DNA of 64,000 nucleotides from Peptococcaceae bacterium (GCA_017656185.1 JACDOK010000003.1:1-64000), one strand, 5' to 3'. Shown: positions 49,457 through 59,571, numbered from the stretch's first letter. Notes: generated from the sequence alone by a model not told the origin. Numbers and translations: made by a program.

Positions 49457-49727
49457 TTATCGCCAAACGCGGCAAAAAGTGCAAACTTCGGCTGAAGTCA
49501 AGGCGCGTTTAGCGCCGGGAGAATTGACTTCAATTTCATTAATTTCATTTAAGAGATACCGCCCGATACCGCTACCATAACTTTGGCCCCGGGAGATAAC
49601 ATTTATAGCGGCGAATTGCTTTGGTAACCTGGTGCACGAAAAACTGGTCAAAGTGCTCCGCACAAAACGCTGCATTATGAGCGGGAAGCTTAACAATGGC
49701 TTTGCCCTTACATACTCTGCATTTCAT
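49457..49727 (-). pseudogene. Internally deleted and frameshifted TtuA/TtcA-like tRNA 2-thiolation (PP-loop) gene remnant
   Basis: Minus strand: MKCRVCKGKAIVKLPAHNAAFCAEHFDQFFVHQVTKAIRRYKCYLPG, frameshift to AKVMVAVSGG (PP-loop), deletion, then LNEINEIEVNSPGAKRALTS...CTFCRV C-terminus. Confidence 0.85.
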
Positions 49728-49849
49728 ATACATCCGAGATCCCTTTCGCTTTTACTGTTCCAATTGGTACCTGATTTTTTTTTGGGGGTTAAACTTGCAA
49801 TACAAATATTAAATAATGGGTACAGCTTCAACAGTACGGAGGTGCGAGA

Positions 49850-50131
49850 ATGTTGGTACAAGCCCATCTTACCATTCAAGGCAAGGTACAAGGAGTGTAT
49901 TTTCGTTGGTCTACCGTTCAGCAAGCCCGCCAGCATAACCTTACAGGGTGGGTCCGCAACCGCACGGATGGATCCGTAGAAGCCCTTTTGGAAGGAGATC
50001 AACAGCAAGTTGCTAAGGTCGTTAAATGGTGCCATAAAGGACCGCCTGATGCACGCGTTGACAGTGTTAAGGTGAATTATGCCGAAGCCACCGGCAAATT
50101 TGCTACCTTTGAAATAGTACCCACCATATAA
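49850..50131 (+). CDS. acylphosphatase
   Basis: 93 aa; GKVQGVYFRWSTVQQARQHNLTGWVRNRTDGSVEALLEG. Confidence 0.95.
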   Translation: MLVQAHLTIQGKVQGVYFRWSTVQQARQHNLTGWVRNRTDGSVEALLEGDQQQVAKVVKWCHKGPPDARVDSVKVNYAEATGKFATFEIVPTI

Positions 50132-50221
50132 AAAGATTTAACGTCCTTGAAAGATACGAAGAACAAAACGTTGATACGTTTTATCCAGGGTTTTGATAAA
50201 CTAACGTGAGCTGAGGTAGGC

Positions 50222-51145
50222 ATGTATAAAAAGAGATATTTGACACTAAGCCATTTCTTGCATAGACAATTCGGTTGCCGTGTGTACAAGATACCTGTCA
50301 ATGCAGGTTTTACCTGCCCTAACCGTGATGGAACAGTAGGGACGGGCGGTTGTACTTTTTGTTACAATCCCAGTTTCAGCCCTGTAGCCGATACACCTGC
50401 AAAATCTATTCGAGAGCAAATCCTAGAATATAAAACGCGTTTAAGCCATCGCAAACGTCAAGCCAAGTACTTGGCCTATTTTCAAAGTTATACAAATACT
50501 TATGCTCCACCAAACGTTTTGCGCTCGCTGTACCGGGAGGCCCTTTCCGTACCTGATGTAGTAGGATTATGTATCGGTACACGTCCCGACTGCGTACCCA
50601 ACCCGGTCCTGAACGTTATCGAGGAATATGCCCGGGATCATCATGTCTGGTTGGAATACGGCTTACAATCAATACATAATAAAACCTTACGGCTTATTAA
50701 TAGAGGACATACAGCCGAGGATTTTCTCGATGCCGTTTCTCGTACCAAAGGCAGGGGTATCTATATATGCGCCCATGTTATTTTGGGTTTACCGGGAGAA
50801 ACGTTACAAGACATGCTTACTACCGCAAGGGCATTAAACGATGTAGGCGTGGACGGTGTTAAAATTCACCATCTTCAGATTATCCGTCATACCAAAATAG
50901 CTGAAGACTATTTGGCCGGCAAGAATATTGACACTTTATCGGTAGACGAGTATGTACATCTGGTATGTACTTTTCTGGAACACTTATCACCCGAAATAGT
51001 TATCCACCGGTTGTGTGGCGAAGTATTAGCGGGAGAAATGTTGTTAGCACCGGTCTGGAACCTGCCTAAAACCGACATAATTAATAAAATTGATAAAGAA
51101 TTAAATAGAAGGGGATCATATCAAGGATCCCGAGTTAATCCTTAA
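50222..51145 (+). CDS. TIGR01212 family radical SAM protein (YhcC-like)
   Basis: 307 aa; FTCPNRDGTVGTGGCTFCYNPSFSP; YFQSYTNTYAP; VWLEYGLQS. Confidence 0.93.
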   Translation: MYKKRYLTLSHFLHRQFGCRVYKIPVNAGFTCPNRDGTVGTGGCTFCYNPSFSPVADTPAKSIREQILEYKTRLSHRKRQAKYLAYFQSYTNTYAPPNVLRSLYREALSVPDVVGLCIGTRPDCVPNPVLNVIEEYARDHHVWLEYGLQSIHNKTLRLINRGHTAEDFLDAVSRTKGRGIYICAHVILGLPGETLQDMLTTARALNDVGVDGVKIHHLQIIRHTKIAEDYLAGKNIDTLSVDEYVHLVCTFLEHLSPEIVIHRLCGEVLAGEMLLAPVWNLPKTDIINKIDKELNRRGSYQGSRVNP

Positions 51146-52236
51146 TGCCGCTTCAAAACTTTTCTGTTGGGTGGGAAATAATGCTAGGCTCAATCTGGAT
51201 TTACCGGCTGTATGATGTAGCTGAAGAAATAGATTTGGTAAAGGCTGAGGAAATCCTGTCACAGCGGAAAAAAGTTTCACGTTTGCGCCTGCTCAAAGTT
51301 CGTCCTAAATCAATCTCATTTAAGGACCCACCTATAAGCATGAACCTTGAAAGCGATCAGTTGATGGTTGGACCATATCTCTTCGATACCAAAGTCACGG
51401 CACGTATTTATGATCTTGGTGTCATCACCGTGACACTACGCCTTATCCTACCTCAGGAAATGACCTACGAAGAGCTGATAAAGCTTGCCGTTGACTTGAG
51501 CAGCCCTACGGTCTTACAAGAAGTATTTGAAGGCTACCTGCAGACGGTCCGTAATGAGCTTTCCCCGGCCTTGATAAAAGGAGCTTATCAAGGATTTGTG
51601 GAAGATTTTTTAGTATATTACTTTAAAGAATGGGATCCAAACTGGGATCCCGTACCGCTATTGTTAGCCGAAGAAGAGCAGGTTAGTGAAGAAGTCCGGC
51701 AGGAAACCCTGCAGCACACATACAAATACACAAAAGACTGGACCACTATCACCTGGGATACCGCCATAGTTTGTGATCCGACGGAAAGTTCCGATATTCC
51801 CGATTTGTTGGAGTTTGCCAATGCCCAGTTATTGGAATTACGGTACTATGATAACGTCCTTGAGAAAGAAATTGAAGGCATGTACGATGCCATAGAAGAG
51901 GCGGATCAGGGTAATAACTACCGCCGGCTGTCAAAGTACCGCCACATAACTAAACAGCTATTGGAGCTAGTTGCCGACATTACAGCCATTAAGGGACGTA
52001 TTGAAAATTCGCTGCGTGTAACACAAGATGTATTCTACGCGCGCATCTATGCCGCCGCATTAAAAGTTTTAAGGGTGAAAGAGTGGGCAGAAAGCATAGA
52101 TCAAAAGGTATCCATTATTGAACGAACCTATTCTATGTTAAGCGAGGAAGTGGAAAGCAGGCGTCTTTTCTGGTTGGAAGCAGCTATCGTTATTTTAATT
52201 GCTTTCGAGATCATAATCTGGTTGTTTACGTTATGA
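51145..52236 (+). CDS. RMD1/DUF155 family protein with C-terminal TM helix
   Basis: 363 aa (start may be ATG 51181); ELRYYDNVLEKEIEGMYDAIE..., C-terminal ESRRLFWLEAAIVILIAFEIIIWLFTL typical of RMD1. Confidence 0.8.
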   Translation: MPLQNFSVGWEIMLGSIWIYRLYDVAEEIDLVKAEEILSQRKKVSRLRLLKVRPKSISFKDPPISMNLESDQLMVGPYLFDTKVTARIYDLGVITVTLRLILPQEMTYEELIKLAVDLSSPTVLQEVFEGYLQTVRNELSPALIKGAYQGFVEDFLVYYFKEWDPNWDPVPLLLAEEEQVSEEVRQETLQHTYKYTKDWTTITWDTAIVCDPTESSDIPDLLEFANAQLLELRYYDNVLEKEIEGMYDAIEEADQGNNYRRLSKYRHITKQLLELVADITAIKGRIENSLRVTQDVFYARIYAAALKVLRVKEWAESIDQKVSIIERTYSMLSEEVESRRLFWLEAAIVILIAFEIIIWLFTL

Positions 52237-52257
52237 CACATTGTTTGGCCTCGGAAA

Positions 52258-52476
52258 CTACCGTTCCCAAGGCCATTCTTTGTACCCACGCCGCCCTGTT
52301 TTATATTCCATGCCAAGCTTCACGTCATTGCGGTTACCGTGGCGGTGGCCACTGTGCAGTTGAGCTTTCTGTGACTTAATTTCCCTGGCACGTGGAGAGC
52401 CTACCGGGCAGTGGAGGTATTCCTGCAGGTCCGGTTCACGATAGCCCCGGCGCCGCAAAAACCGATTGTGAGACAT
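52258..52476 (-). CDS. small basic hypothetical protein
   Basis: 72 aa; AGGAGGAG RBS 6 nt before ATG; rich in R/K/H/G. Confidence 0.6.
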   Translation of the reverse strand: MSHNRFLRRRGYREPDLQEYLHCPVGSPRAREIKSQKAQLHSGHRHGNRNDVKLGMEYKTGRRGYKEWPWER

Positions 52477-52573
52477 TCAACTCCTCCTAAAATATATCTT
52501 TATAGTTATTATGATCTTCTGATCCCCTTATCGTTCATACACATAATGGGACTATTACCAGGAGGTACGAGGG

Positions 52574-54283
52574 ATGTATAATGACAAAGTTGCCGACATC
52601 TTTCTTAATATCGCTCGCATCCTGGAAATCAACAACGCCAACCCGTTTCGTATCCGGGCTTACCGCAACGCTGCACACCGGCTTAAAACACTTACGGAAG
52701 ACATTAGCGAAATAGCAAAACGGGGCGAACTTGAACAAATCCCGGGAATCGGTAAAGACCTGGCCTACAAAATAAGGGAATATTTGGATACAGGGAGCAT
52801 TAGATATTATGAGGAACTAAAAAGTAAATTACCGGGTGAAATATTGGATTTTTTAAACATCCCTGGGATCGGGCCCCGTTTGGCTGAAACTTTGTATTAT
52901 AAACTTAACATTACCAGCATAAATGAACTTGAGAAAAAGGCCCGTAATCAACAACTGAGAGGAGTAAAGGGCATTAAATCTAAAACAGAAGACAACATTC
53001 TGAGAGGCATAAAACTTTTCCGGGAAGGTCGCGAGCGGTATCCTCTCGGGTACGTTCTTCCTTACGCCGAAAAAATACGGCAACAGCTGTGTGAGGCCTT
53101 GGGTAGCACTACGATTTCCCTGGCAGGCAGTATTCGCCGGCGGAAAACAACGGTAAAAGACATCGACATATTGGTAGCATCCGACGACCCTGCCAAAGTA
53201 GTCGATGTTTTTCTTAACCTGGTTCCACCTGCCGAGATACTGGCCAAGGGATCAACTAAGACCAGCATCATTACCGAACAAGGGTACCAGATAGACCTCC
53301 GGGTAGTAAGTGAAGACAGCTACGGCGCCGCTCTATGTTATTTCACCGGGTCCAAGCTGCACAATATCAGGATAAGGGAGCTGGCTCTTAAAAAAGGCCT
53401 CAAAATTAATGAGTATGGGGTATATAAAGATGGTCATAAAATTGCCGGAGCAACTGAAACCGAGGTGTACGACGCCCTTGGCCTGGCATATATTCCACCT
53501 GAGATAAGGGAAGACGTGGGTGAAATTGAAGCGGTGCTTCAAAATCAAATACCCACTTTGGTTAAACCTGAGGACATTAAAGGAGATCTTCACGTTCATT
53601 CAAAATATAGTGATGGGACGGGAACCATTGAAGAAATTGCAGCTCAGGCACGAGCTTTAGGGCTGGAATGGGTGGCTGTTTGTGATCATTCCAAATCGTT
53701 AAGAATTGCCAAAGGCCTGACAGAAGAAGATTTAAGGCGAAAAATTAGTGATATAAGATCATTTAATGACAGGAGCCCTGACATCAAGCTTCTATGTGGT
53801 ACAGAAGTTGATATTCTTCCCGATGGCCGTCTGGATTACCCCGACAATATACTGGCAGAATTAGATTTTGTCATAGCTGCGGTACACAGCGCTTTCAAAC
53901 AGGATCGTACGGCTATGACTGAAAGGCTTGTTAAAGCAGCACGGCACCCGTTAGTTCACAGCATTGCCCATCCCACTGGACGCCTGTTCGGTGAGCGGGA
54001 AGCCTATGACGTTGACATCGATAGGATCATAGAAACCTGCAGCCGACACGGAACAGCGCTGGAGATAAACGCTTATCCCAAACGCCTTGACCTTGACGGC
54101 CCGTCATGCCGCCTGGCCAGGAAGAAGGGAGTACGCTTAACTATAGGATCCGACGCCCATCTCGTTCACCAAATGAACTACCTATCTTTGGGCGTAGCCG
54201 CCGCCCGTCGTGGCTGGCTGATCGCGACCGATGTATTGAATACTCTTTCATATAACGAACTGAGAAGATTTTTACAAAAATAA
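52574..54283 (+). CDS. polX: DNA polymerase/3'-5' exonuclease PolX
   Basis: 569 aa; PolX N-terminal IFLNIARILEINNANPFRIRAYRNAA; C-terminal PHP DLHVHSKYSDGTGTIEEI. Confidence 0.95.
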   Translation: MYNDKVADIFLNIARILEINNANPFRIRAYRNAAHRLKTLTEDISEIAKRGELEQIPGIGKDLAYKIREYLDTGSIRYYEELKSKLPGEILDFLNIPGIGPRLAETLYYKLNITSINELEKKARNQQLRGVKGIKSKTEDNILRGIKLFREGRERYPLGYVLPYAEKIRQQLCEALGSTTISLAGSIRRRKTTVKDIDILVASDDPAKVVDVFLNLVPPAEILAKGSTKTSIITEQGYQIDLRVVSEDSYGAALCYFTGSKLHNIRIRELALKKGLKINEYGVYKDGHKIAGATETEVYDALGLAYIPPEIREDVGEIEAVLQNQIPTLVKPEDIKGDLHVHSKYSDGTGTIEEIAAQARALGLEWVAVCDHSKSLRIAKGLTEEDLRRKISDIRSFNDRSPDIKLLCGTEVDILPDGRLDYPDNILAELDFVIAAVHSAFKQDRTAMTERLVKAARHPLVHSIAHPTGRLFGEREAYDVDIDRIIETCSRHGTALEINAYPKRLDLDGPSCRLARKKGVRLTIGSDAHLVHQMNYLSLGVAAARRGWLIATDVLNTLSYNELRRFLQK

Positions 54284-54290
54284 CCATAAT

Positions 54291-54318
54291 TTGATTTTTA
54301 ATAAAGATGTTTTATAAT
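54291..54318 (+). promoter_or_regulatory. Candidate sigma-A promoter
   Basis: TTGATT-16 bp-TATAAT upstream of ORF 54350. Confidence 0.5.
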
Positions 54319-54349
54319 TTATGGGGTAATCGTTTTTGCAAGGAGGTTT

Positions 54350-54940
54350 ATGGCATTGGGACAGAAAATTAAAAGTGCCCTTGAAATGGCTCTTGAAAAA
54401 ACAGCCAACCTCAATGTTGACCAGCAGGAAATAATAGATATGGAATTAGAACAAAAAGGGAGTGAATGGGCTGCCAAGTTTCTCCAAAGTAAAAGCTTTG
54501 ATTTAACGGCTGCTTTAAAGGAGGTCCCCCAAAAAGATCTCCCCGCAGTAATTAAAGGTGCCCGGGAAACTTTTTTAAGGAATATTCAGCCGCCTTCCGA
54601 CGCAGTCATTAGGGATACCAACAAACGTGCCATGGAAGGTTTAATGTTACTCACGGATAATAAACAACATCTCAAAGAAATATTTGGCGAAATGGAATAT
54701 TTATTTCAATATTACGTCCAGGCCGTACAGCAGGTATATGCCGCTGCCAAAAACGCCGTGGAACAGCGCCTGGCACAAGCCCAACATAAGTTGGAACAGC
54801 AACTGGGTGTGCGCGTAAAAGTTAAAGCGGAAAATCGGCCTGAATTCCAAATAGAATATCAACGGGCACTGGGACAGCTTAATAGCCAATATGAGGAGTA
54901 TTTAAACCATCACAAAGACCGGGTTAGAAGTGTATTATAA
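54350..54940 (+). CDS. hypothetical helical protein
   Basis: 196 aa; strong AAGGAGG RBS; alpha-helical, no family recognised with confidence. Confidence 0.7.
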   Translation: MALGQKIKSALEMALEKTANLNVDQQEIIDMELEQKGSEWAAKFLQSKSFDLTAALKEVPQKDLPAVIKGARETFLRNIQPPSDAVIRDTNKRAMEGLMLLTDNKQHLKEIFGEMEYLFQYYVQAVQQVYAAAKNAVEQRLAQAQHKLEQQLGVRVKVKAENRPEFQIEYQRALGQLNSQYEEYLNHHKDRVRSVL

Positions 54941-54986
54941 TTTTCTACCATAGCTTTTTAATAACACAAGTTGTTGGGGGCAGCAG

Positions 54987-55586
54987 ATGAAAAAGTATTT
55001 TCTGGCAGGCATTACCGTCATTCTTCCCCTGGCCGTTACCGTTTATGTTCTTTATGTTACCTATAAATTTATTGACGTTTTGGCCGGTAACATTTTTAAA
55101 TTTCTTACCGGGTACGAAATTCCCGGTATCGGTTTTGCAGCCACAATTATTATTATCTTCCTTATCGGTGTTTTAGCCACCAATATCCTCGGCCGCAAGA
55201 TTTTGGGCTGGTGGGAAAATCTTTTCTTTCGTATTCCTATTGCAAATTCCATTTATAGGACCGTCAAACAAATTGTAGATACGCTAAGCCGTAAAGATGG
55301 AAACGCATTCCGAAAGGTGGTAATGGTAGAATACCCCCGGCGTGATTGCTGGGTAATCGCTTTTCTAATCGGCGACGCCCCGTCAAACCTTTGTACTAAA
55401 GCGGGGAAAAATCTAACGAAAGTCTTCGTGCCCACCGTACCCAACCCCACCTCGGGTTTCCTGATAATGGTGCCACGCGAAGATCTGGTTGTTCTACCTA
55501 TTTCCATAGAACAGGGTATGAAGTTTGTACTATCTGCAGGCATAGTCACTCCCGATGAACTGAGAAAGCAATCATATAACGATTAG
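54987..55586 (+). CDS. DUF502 family membrane protein
   Basis: 199 aa; KKYFLAGITVILPLAVTVYVL, PIANSIYRTVKQIVDTL, VPTVPNPTSGFLIMVP. Confidence 0.9.
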   Translation: MKKYFLAGITVILPLAVTVYVLYVTYKFIDVLAGNIFKFLTGYEIPGIGFAATIIIIFLIGVLATNILGRKILGWWENLFFRIPIANSIYRTVKQIVDTLSRKDGNAFRKVVMVEYPRRDCWVIAFLIGDAPSNLCTKAGKNLTKVFVPTVPNPTSGFLIMVPREDLVVLPISIEQGMKFVLSAGIVTPDELRKQSYND

Positions 55587-55658
55587 TTATTTGAAACAGT
55601 CGACTTAGTTATTGTAAACTAATATAAGATAACAAGGGTAGTAGGAGGAAAGGGTACG

Positions 55659-56270
55659 GTGTTGGTCATCAATGCCTGTGGTAAGGCGTGCCCCAAACCG
55701 GTACTTATGGCTAAAGAGGCCGCCGATAAAGGTTACAAGCAGTTTACAATCGTTGTTGACAACGAAACATCGATGCAGAATGTGTTACGTTTTGCGCAAA
55801 ACGCAGGGTTTAACACAAATATTGAAAAAGAATCTGGTATCTTTAAGATTATATGTGAAGACGGAAGCACTGAACATCAAGCCAAGGCTGCAACGACAGC
55901 CTTGCCCGGATCTAACCCATATCGAGAATCCCAAAACATCAAGAGCCTTTTCATATTGACTGATACGCTTGGACGCGGCAGTGAGGAGTTAGGCCGCCGT
56001 TTAATGGCCCAATTGCTAAGTACCTTAGCGGTTAATGAAGCCCGGCCTCAAACCATAGTGCTTATGAATGCCGGCGTCAAACTAGCTTGCCTTTACCAGG
56101 AAACAATTGACGCCCTGCAAGACCTCGAAAAGCAAGGCGTGGAAATCTTATCTTGTGGCACCTGCTTGAACTACTTTGACCTCAACAATAAGCTAAAGGT
56201 CGGCCGGCCCACCAATGCTTACGAGGCATTAAACTTGTTACTACAGGGTAACACCGTTACCTGGGGTTAA
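55659..56270 (+). CDS. yedF: sulfurtransferase-like selenium metabolism protein YedF
   Basis: 203 aa; TusA-like CGKACPKPVLMAKEAAD plus DsrE-like LTDTLGRGSEELGRRLM...EILSCGTCLNYF. Confidence 0.92.
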   Translation: MLVINACGKACPKPVLMAKEAADKGYKQFTIVVDNETSMQNVLRFAQNAGFNTNIEKESGIFKIICEDGSTEHQAKAATTALPGSNPYRESQNIKSLFILTDTLGRGSEELGRRLMAQLLSTLAVNEARPQTIVLMNAGVKLACLYQETIDALQDLEKQGVEILSCGTCLNYFDLNNKLKVGRPTNAYEALNLLLQGNTVTWG

Positions 56271-58015
56271 AAGCCGGCGCTTTCGGATTTGTAATAACCT
56301 TCGGTTGCGCGTGAGAACTGTCCATAGGCTTTCATAATATCGGTACGGGTTAGTACACCCACTACCTGTAAAGGATTATTGGTATCAACAACTATTACCC
56401 GACCGATATCATACTCGCCGAGCTTCCGCGCCGCTATACTGACTGGGTCATCAGGGGTAACGGCTATTACTTTCCGTTGGCAAACATTCAAAAGTTTTTC
56501 ATTGAGCCTACCTGATGCTTTAGCCTGCAAAATTTCATTACGCGTAATAACACCTACTAAATGATCACCGTCTACCACGGGAAAACCCTGATGGCTGCTG
56601 CCGCGCAAGTACGCGTCGGCCTGATTGACGGTAATATGTGCTGGAAGACACTGGGGCTGCGGGCTCATGACATCTCGCACCAAGACGCCCTTTAGAACTC
56701 CTGCCCTTTGCTCTTCCTCGATATCAAGCCCTTCTCTCGCTAAACTGTACGTGTATATGCTATACCTGAAGCATCCCCTGGCAACAGCAGCGCTTAGCAC
56801 GCAAGCCACCATTAAAGGAAGAATAATACTATAATCAGTAGACATCTCCAGCAGGATTACAATCGCAGCCAGAGGAGCATGTCCACTGGCCGCAAGTACC
56901 GCCGCCATACCTACTAAGGCATAAGCACACGGCTCAACAGCCACTTGGGGCCAAATAAAATGGAAAATATATCCTAAGGTACCACCTAAGCCGGCACCCA
57001 TAAATAAGGCAGGGGCCACCACTCCTCCCGGAATACCGCACCCGAGACTGATGGACGTAGCAAATAGCTTGGCTAAAGTAAGTGCCACCAGGACCGTTAC
57101 CGCCATATCACCGACTAAGGCCGCCTCAATGGTTGCCTCGCCCAAACCCAGCGCTTCTGGATACCATAAACCTATGATACCAACCATTAACCCACCAATC
57201 ACAGGTTTGAGAGGATAAGGGACATGTGGCAATTTGTTAAAGCAGTCGTTAGTAAAATAAAACAATTTTGTGTAAACAACCCCGAATAGACCGGAAATAA
57301 GTCCCAAAACAGCATAAAACCCTAGTTCAGCAAAACTATGCAAAACATACGGGGGAACCTCGAAGAAAGGAGTAGGCCCCATAATGGCCCTGGCAACCGC
57401 AACGGCTGAAATAGTGGCGATCACAACAAGACTCAAGTGGCTCCCACCGAAGCTACCCAAAATAACCTCGAGAGTAAAAAGAACCCCTCCTACAGGAGCG
57501 TTTAAAGTGGCGGCGATGCCACCGGCACAACCACAAGCGACAAGAGTACGCGCACTGTGTGCCGGTACCCGAAAAACCCGGGCAATGAGGGATCCCAGTC
57601 CACCTCCGATATATATATTGGGTCCTACCTGTCCTGCCGACCCGCCGCTACCGATAAATATGGCCGTCGCTAGAGAACGTATGGCAACTACTCTTAGTTT
57701 AATAGGCGCTCCCCTTGCCACTACGGCTGCCAAAACCTCGGCCATTTCCTGTTTTTTTTCGTTGCGACACCAACCATAGAGCATTAAGCCGGCCACGAGC
57801 CCTCCTAAAGCGGGCAAGAAGGCACCAGAGACCCCGTGAAGGAACCCTGTAAGTACCACGTCTCCTCTTAACCAAACATCTACATATTTGATAGCACAGC
57901 GGAATAATACGGCCCCCAGCCCGGCAATCAGACCAATTACTACCGCCAATATAATAAGGTATGTTTGGTAGGATAATGGCCCACGCCTAAATAGTCCCGT
58001 AGGGTCCATCCTCAT
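56267..58015 (-). CDS. ClC family chloride channel/antiporter with CBS pair
   Basis: 582 aa; GSGGSAGQVGPNIYIGG, GIPGGVVAPALFMGAGLGG; C-terminal CBS repeats. Confidence 0.94.
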   Translation of the reverse strand: MRMDPTGLFRRGPLSYQTYLIILAVVIGLIAGLGAVLFRCAIKYVDVWLRGDVVLTGFLHGVSGAFLPALGGLVAGLMLYGWCRNEKKQEMAEVLAAVVARGAPIKLRVVAIRSLATAIFIGSGGSAGQVGPNIYIGGGLGSLIARVFRVPAHSARTLVACGCAGGIAATLNAPVGGVLFTLEVILGSFGGSHLSLVVIATISAVAVARAIMGPTPFFEVPPYVLHSFAELGFYAVLGLISGLFGVVYTKLFYFTNDCFNKLPHVPYPLKPVIGGLMVGIIGLWYPEALGLGEATIEAALVGDMAVTVLVALTLAKLFATSISLGCGIPGGVVAPALFMGAGLGGTLGYIFHFIWPQVAVEPCAYALVGMAAVLAASGHAPLAAIVILLEMSTDYSIILPLMVACVLSAAVARGCFRYSIYTYSLAREGLDIEEEQRAGVLKGVLVRDVMSPQPQCLPAHITVNQADAYLRGSSHQGFPVVDGDHLVGVITRNEILQAKASGRLNEKLLNVCQRKVIAVTPDDPVSIAARKLGEYDIGRVIVVDTNNPLQVVGVLTRTDIMKAYGQFSRATEGYYKSESAGF

Positions 58016-58030
58016 GCACCTCTAGCGAAC

Positions 58031-58050
58031 AGCGACCGCATCAGCGGTCG
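58031..58050. repeat. Perfect stem-loop between ABC ATPase and ClC genes
   Basis: GCGACCGC-ATCA-GCGGTCGC, no T-tract on either strand. Confidence 0.6.
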
Positions 58051-58094
58051 CAGTGGTTCTGGTCTATTAATAATAAAGATCGATAATTAGACAA

Positions 58095-58817
58095 TTACAG
58101 GATTTTACTCAAAAACGCCCGGGTTCTCTGTTGTGCAGGGTTAGTAAAAATGTCTTGTGGGGGGCCCTCTTCAACAATCCGCCCGTCATCCAAGAAGATT
58201 ACACGATCTGCCACTTCGCGGGCGAAGCCCATTTCGTGAGTAACTACGACCATCGTCATTCCTTCACGGGCCAGGTCTTTCATAACGGCCAGCACTTCAC
58301 CGACCATTTCAGGGTCAAGGGCAGAAGTAGGTTCGTCAAACAGCATTACCTTGGGCTGCATAGCCAGCGCCCTGGCAATGGCCACACGCTGCTGCTGCCC
58401 GCCGGACAATTGCTCTGGATAAACATGAGCCTTATCTGTCAGTCCAACTTTTTCAAGCAAAGAAAGACCTAAACTCTTGGCTTCGGAATAACTAAGTTTT
58501 TTCACCTTCATAGGAGCAAGCATCACGTTCTCTAGAGCCGTCTTGTGCGGAAAAAGGTAAAACAACTGAAAAACCATGCCCGTCTTTTGGCGAACTTCGT
58601 TAATATTGGTTTTACTGTCGGTCAAAGATACGCCGTCAATGATTATCTCACCGCTGGTGGGCTGCTCCAACAAGTTAAGGCAACGCAAAAAAGTGCTTTT
58701 ACCTGATCCGCTGGGGCCGATAACACAGACGACTTCACCCTCGGCGATATGGCAGTCAATACCCCGTAGAACTTCCAGCTCGTTAAAGCTTTTGTACAAA
58801 CCTTTAACCTCGATCAC
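58095..58817 (-). CDS. glnQ: polar amino acid ABC transporter ATP-binding protein (GlnQ-like)
   Basis: [60 protein letters not shown]; start moved to GTG 58817. Confidence 0.94.
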   Translation of the reverse strand: MIEVKGLYKSFNELEVLRGIDCHIAEGEVVCVIGPSGSGKSTFLRCLNLLEQPTSGEIIIDGVSLTDSKTNINEVRQKTGMVFQLFYLFPHKTALENVMLAPMKVKKLSYSEAKSLGLSLLEKVGLTDKAHVYPEQLSGGQQQRVAIARALAMQPKVMLFDEPTSALDPEMVGEVLAVMKDLAREGMTMVVVTHEMGFAREVADRVIFLDDGRIVEEGPPQDIFTNPAQQRTRAFLSKIL

Positions 58818-59511
58818 CGGTGCGTAGCCTCCTTTCCAGAGCATCCACCAAACGCGAAAAGGTAAGCGTCATTAACAGGTACAGAAACGCCACCGAAATC
58901 CAGATTTCGAATGGTGCAAACATATCGGCATTGAGCAGCTGTCCTTTACGGGCCAGTTCTTCAACCCCAATGGCTGATAAAAGAGCCGTATCCTTCAACA
59001 TCGCAATAAATTCATTACCTAGAGGGGGAATGATCCTCTTAAAAGCCTGTGGTAAAATAACATACTGCATAGCCTGCCAATGACTCATACCAAGAGACCG
59101 AGCGGCTTCCATCTGTCCCCGCTCAATGGACTGTACCCCGGCCCGGAAAATTTCACCAATATAGGCCCCGCTGTTCAAGCTACAGGCTGTAATAGCTGCC
59201 CACAATATTGGAAGGTTAGGGTCTTTAATAAGTGGCTCGATACCCCAGGATGCCATCGCCCAATTTTGGACTTCGGTAATAAGCCCGGGAATGCCAAAGA
59301 ATACCAGAAAAATCTGTACGAGTAAAGGCGTACCACGGAAAAAATCAATATAACCCGTACCCAAGGCCCGAAAAACAGCATTGCCGGATAGCCTTGCGAG
59401 CCCTGCTATAAGTCCCAATACACAACCAATGGCAACCGAAGTAGCCGTGATTATTATAGTTAAACCTGCACCTTGGATTAATAACGGTGTTACGTATAAA
59501 ATGGTATCCAA
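58804..59511 (-). CDS. polar amino acid ABC transporter permease
   Basis: 235 aa; [55 protein letters not shown]. Confidence 0.94.
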   Translation of the reverse strand: MDTILYVTPLLIQGAGLTIIITATSVAIGCVLGLIAGLARLSGNAVFRALGTGYIDFFRGTPLLVQIFLVFFGIPGLITEVQNWAMASWGIEPLIKDPNLPILWAAITACSLNSGAYIGEIFRAGVQSIERGQMEAARSLGMSHWQAMQYVILPQAFKRIIPPLGNEFIAMLKDTALLSAIGVEELARKGQLLNADMFAPFEIWISVAFLYLLMTLTFSRLVDALERRLRTGDRG

Positions 59512-59537
59512 ATCTACTCACCCCGACAAGGCAAACA

Positions 59538-59571
59538 AAGGGATATGCGTGGGACGATACGCATATCCCTT
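59538..59571 (-). terminator. Strong hairpin between binding-protein and permease genes
   Basis: AAGGGATATGCGT-8 nt-ACGCATATCCCTT perfect 13-bp stem; TTTGTTTG follows on the minus strand. Confidence 0.75.
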
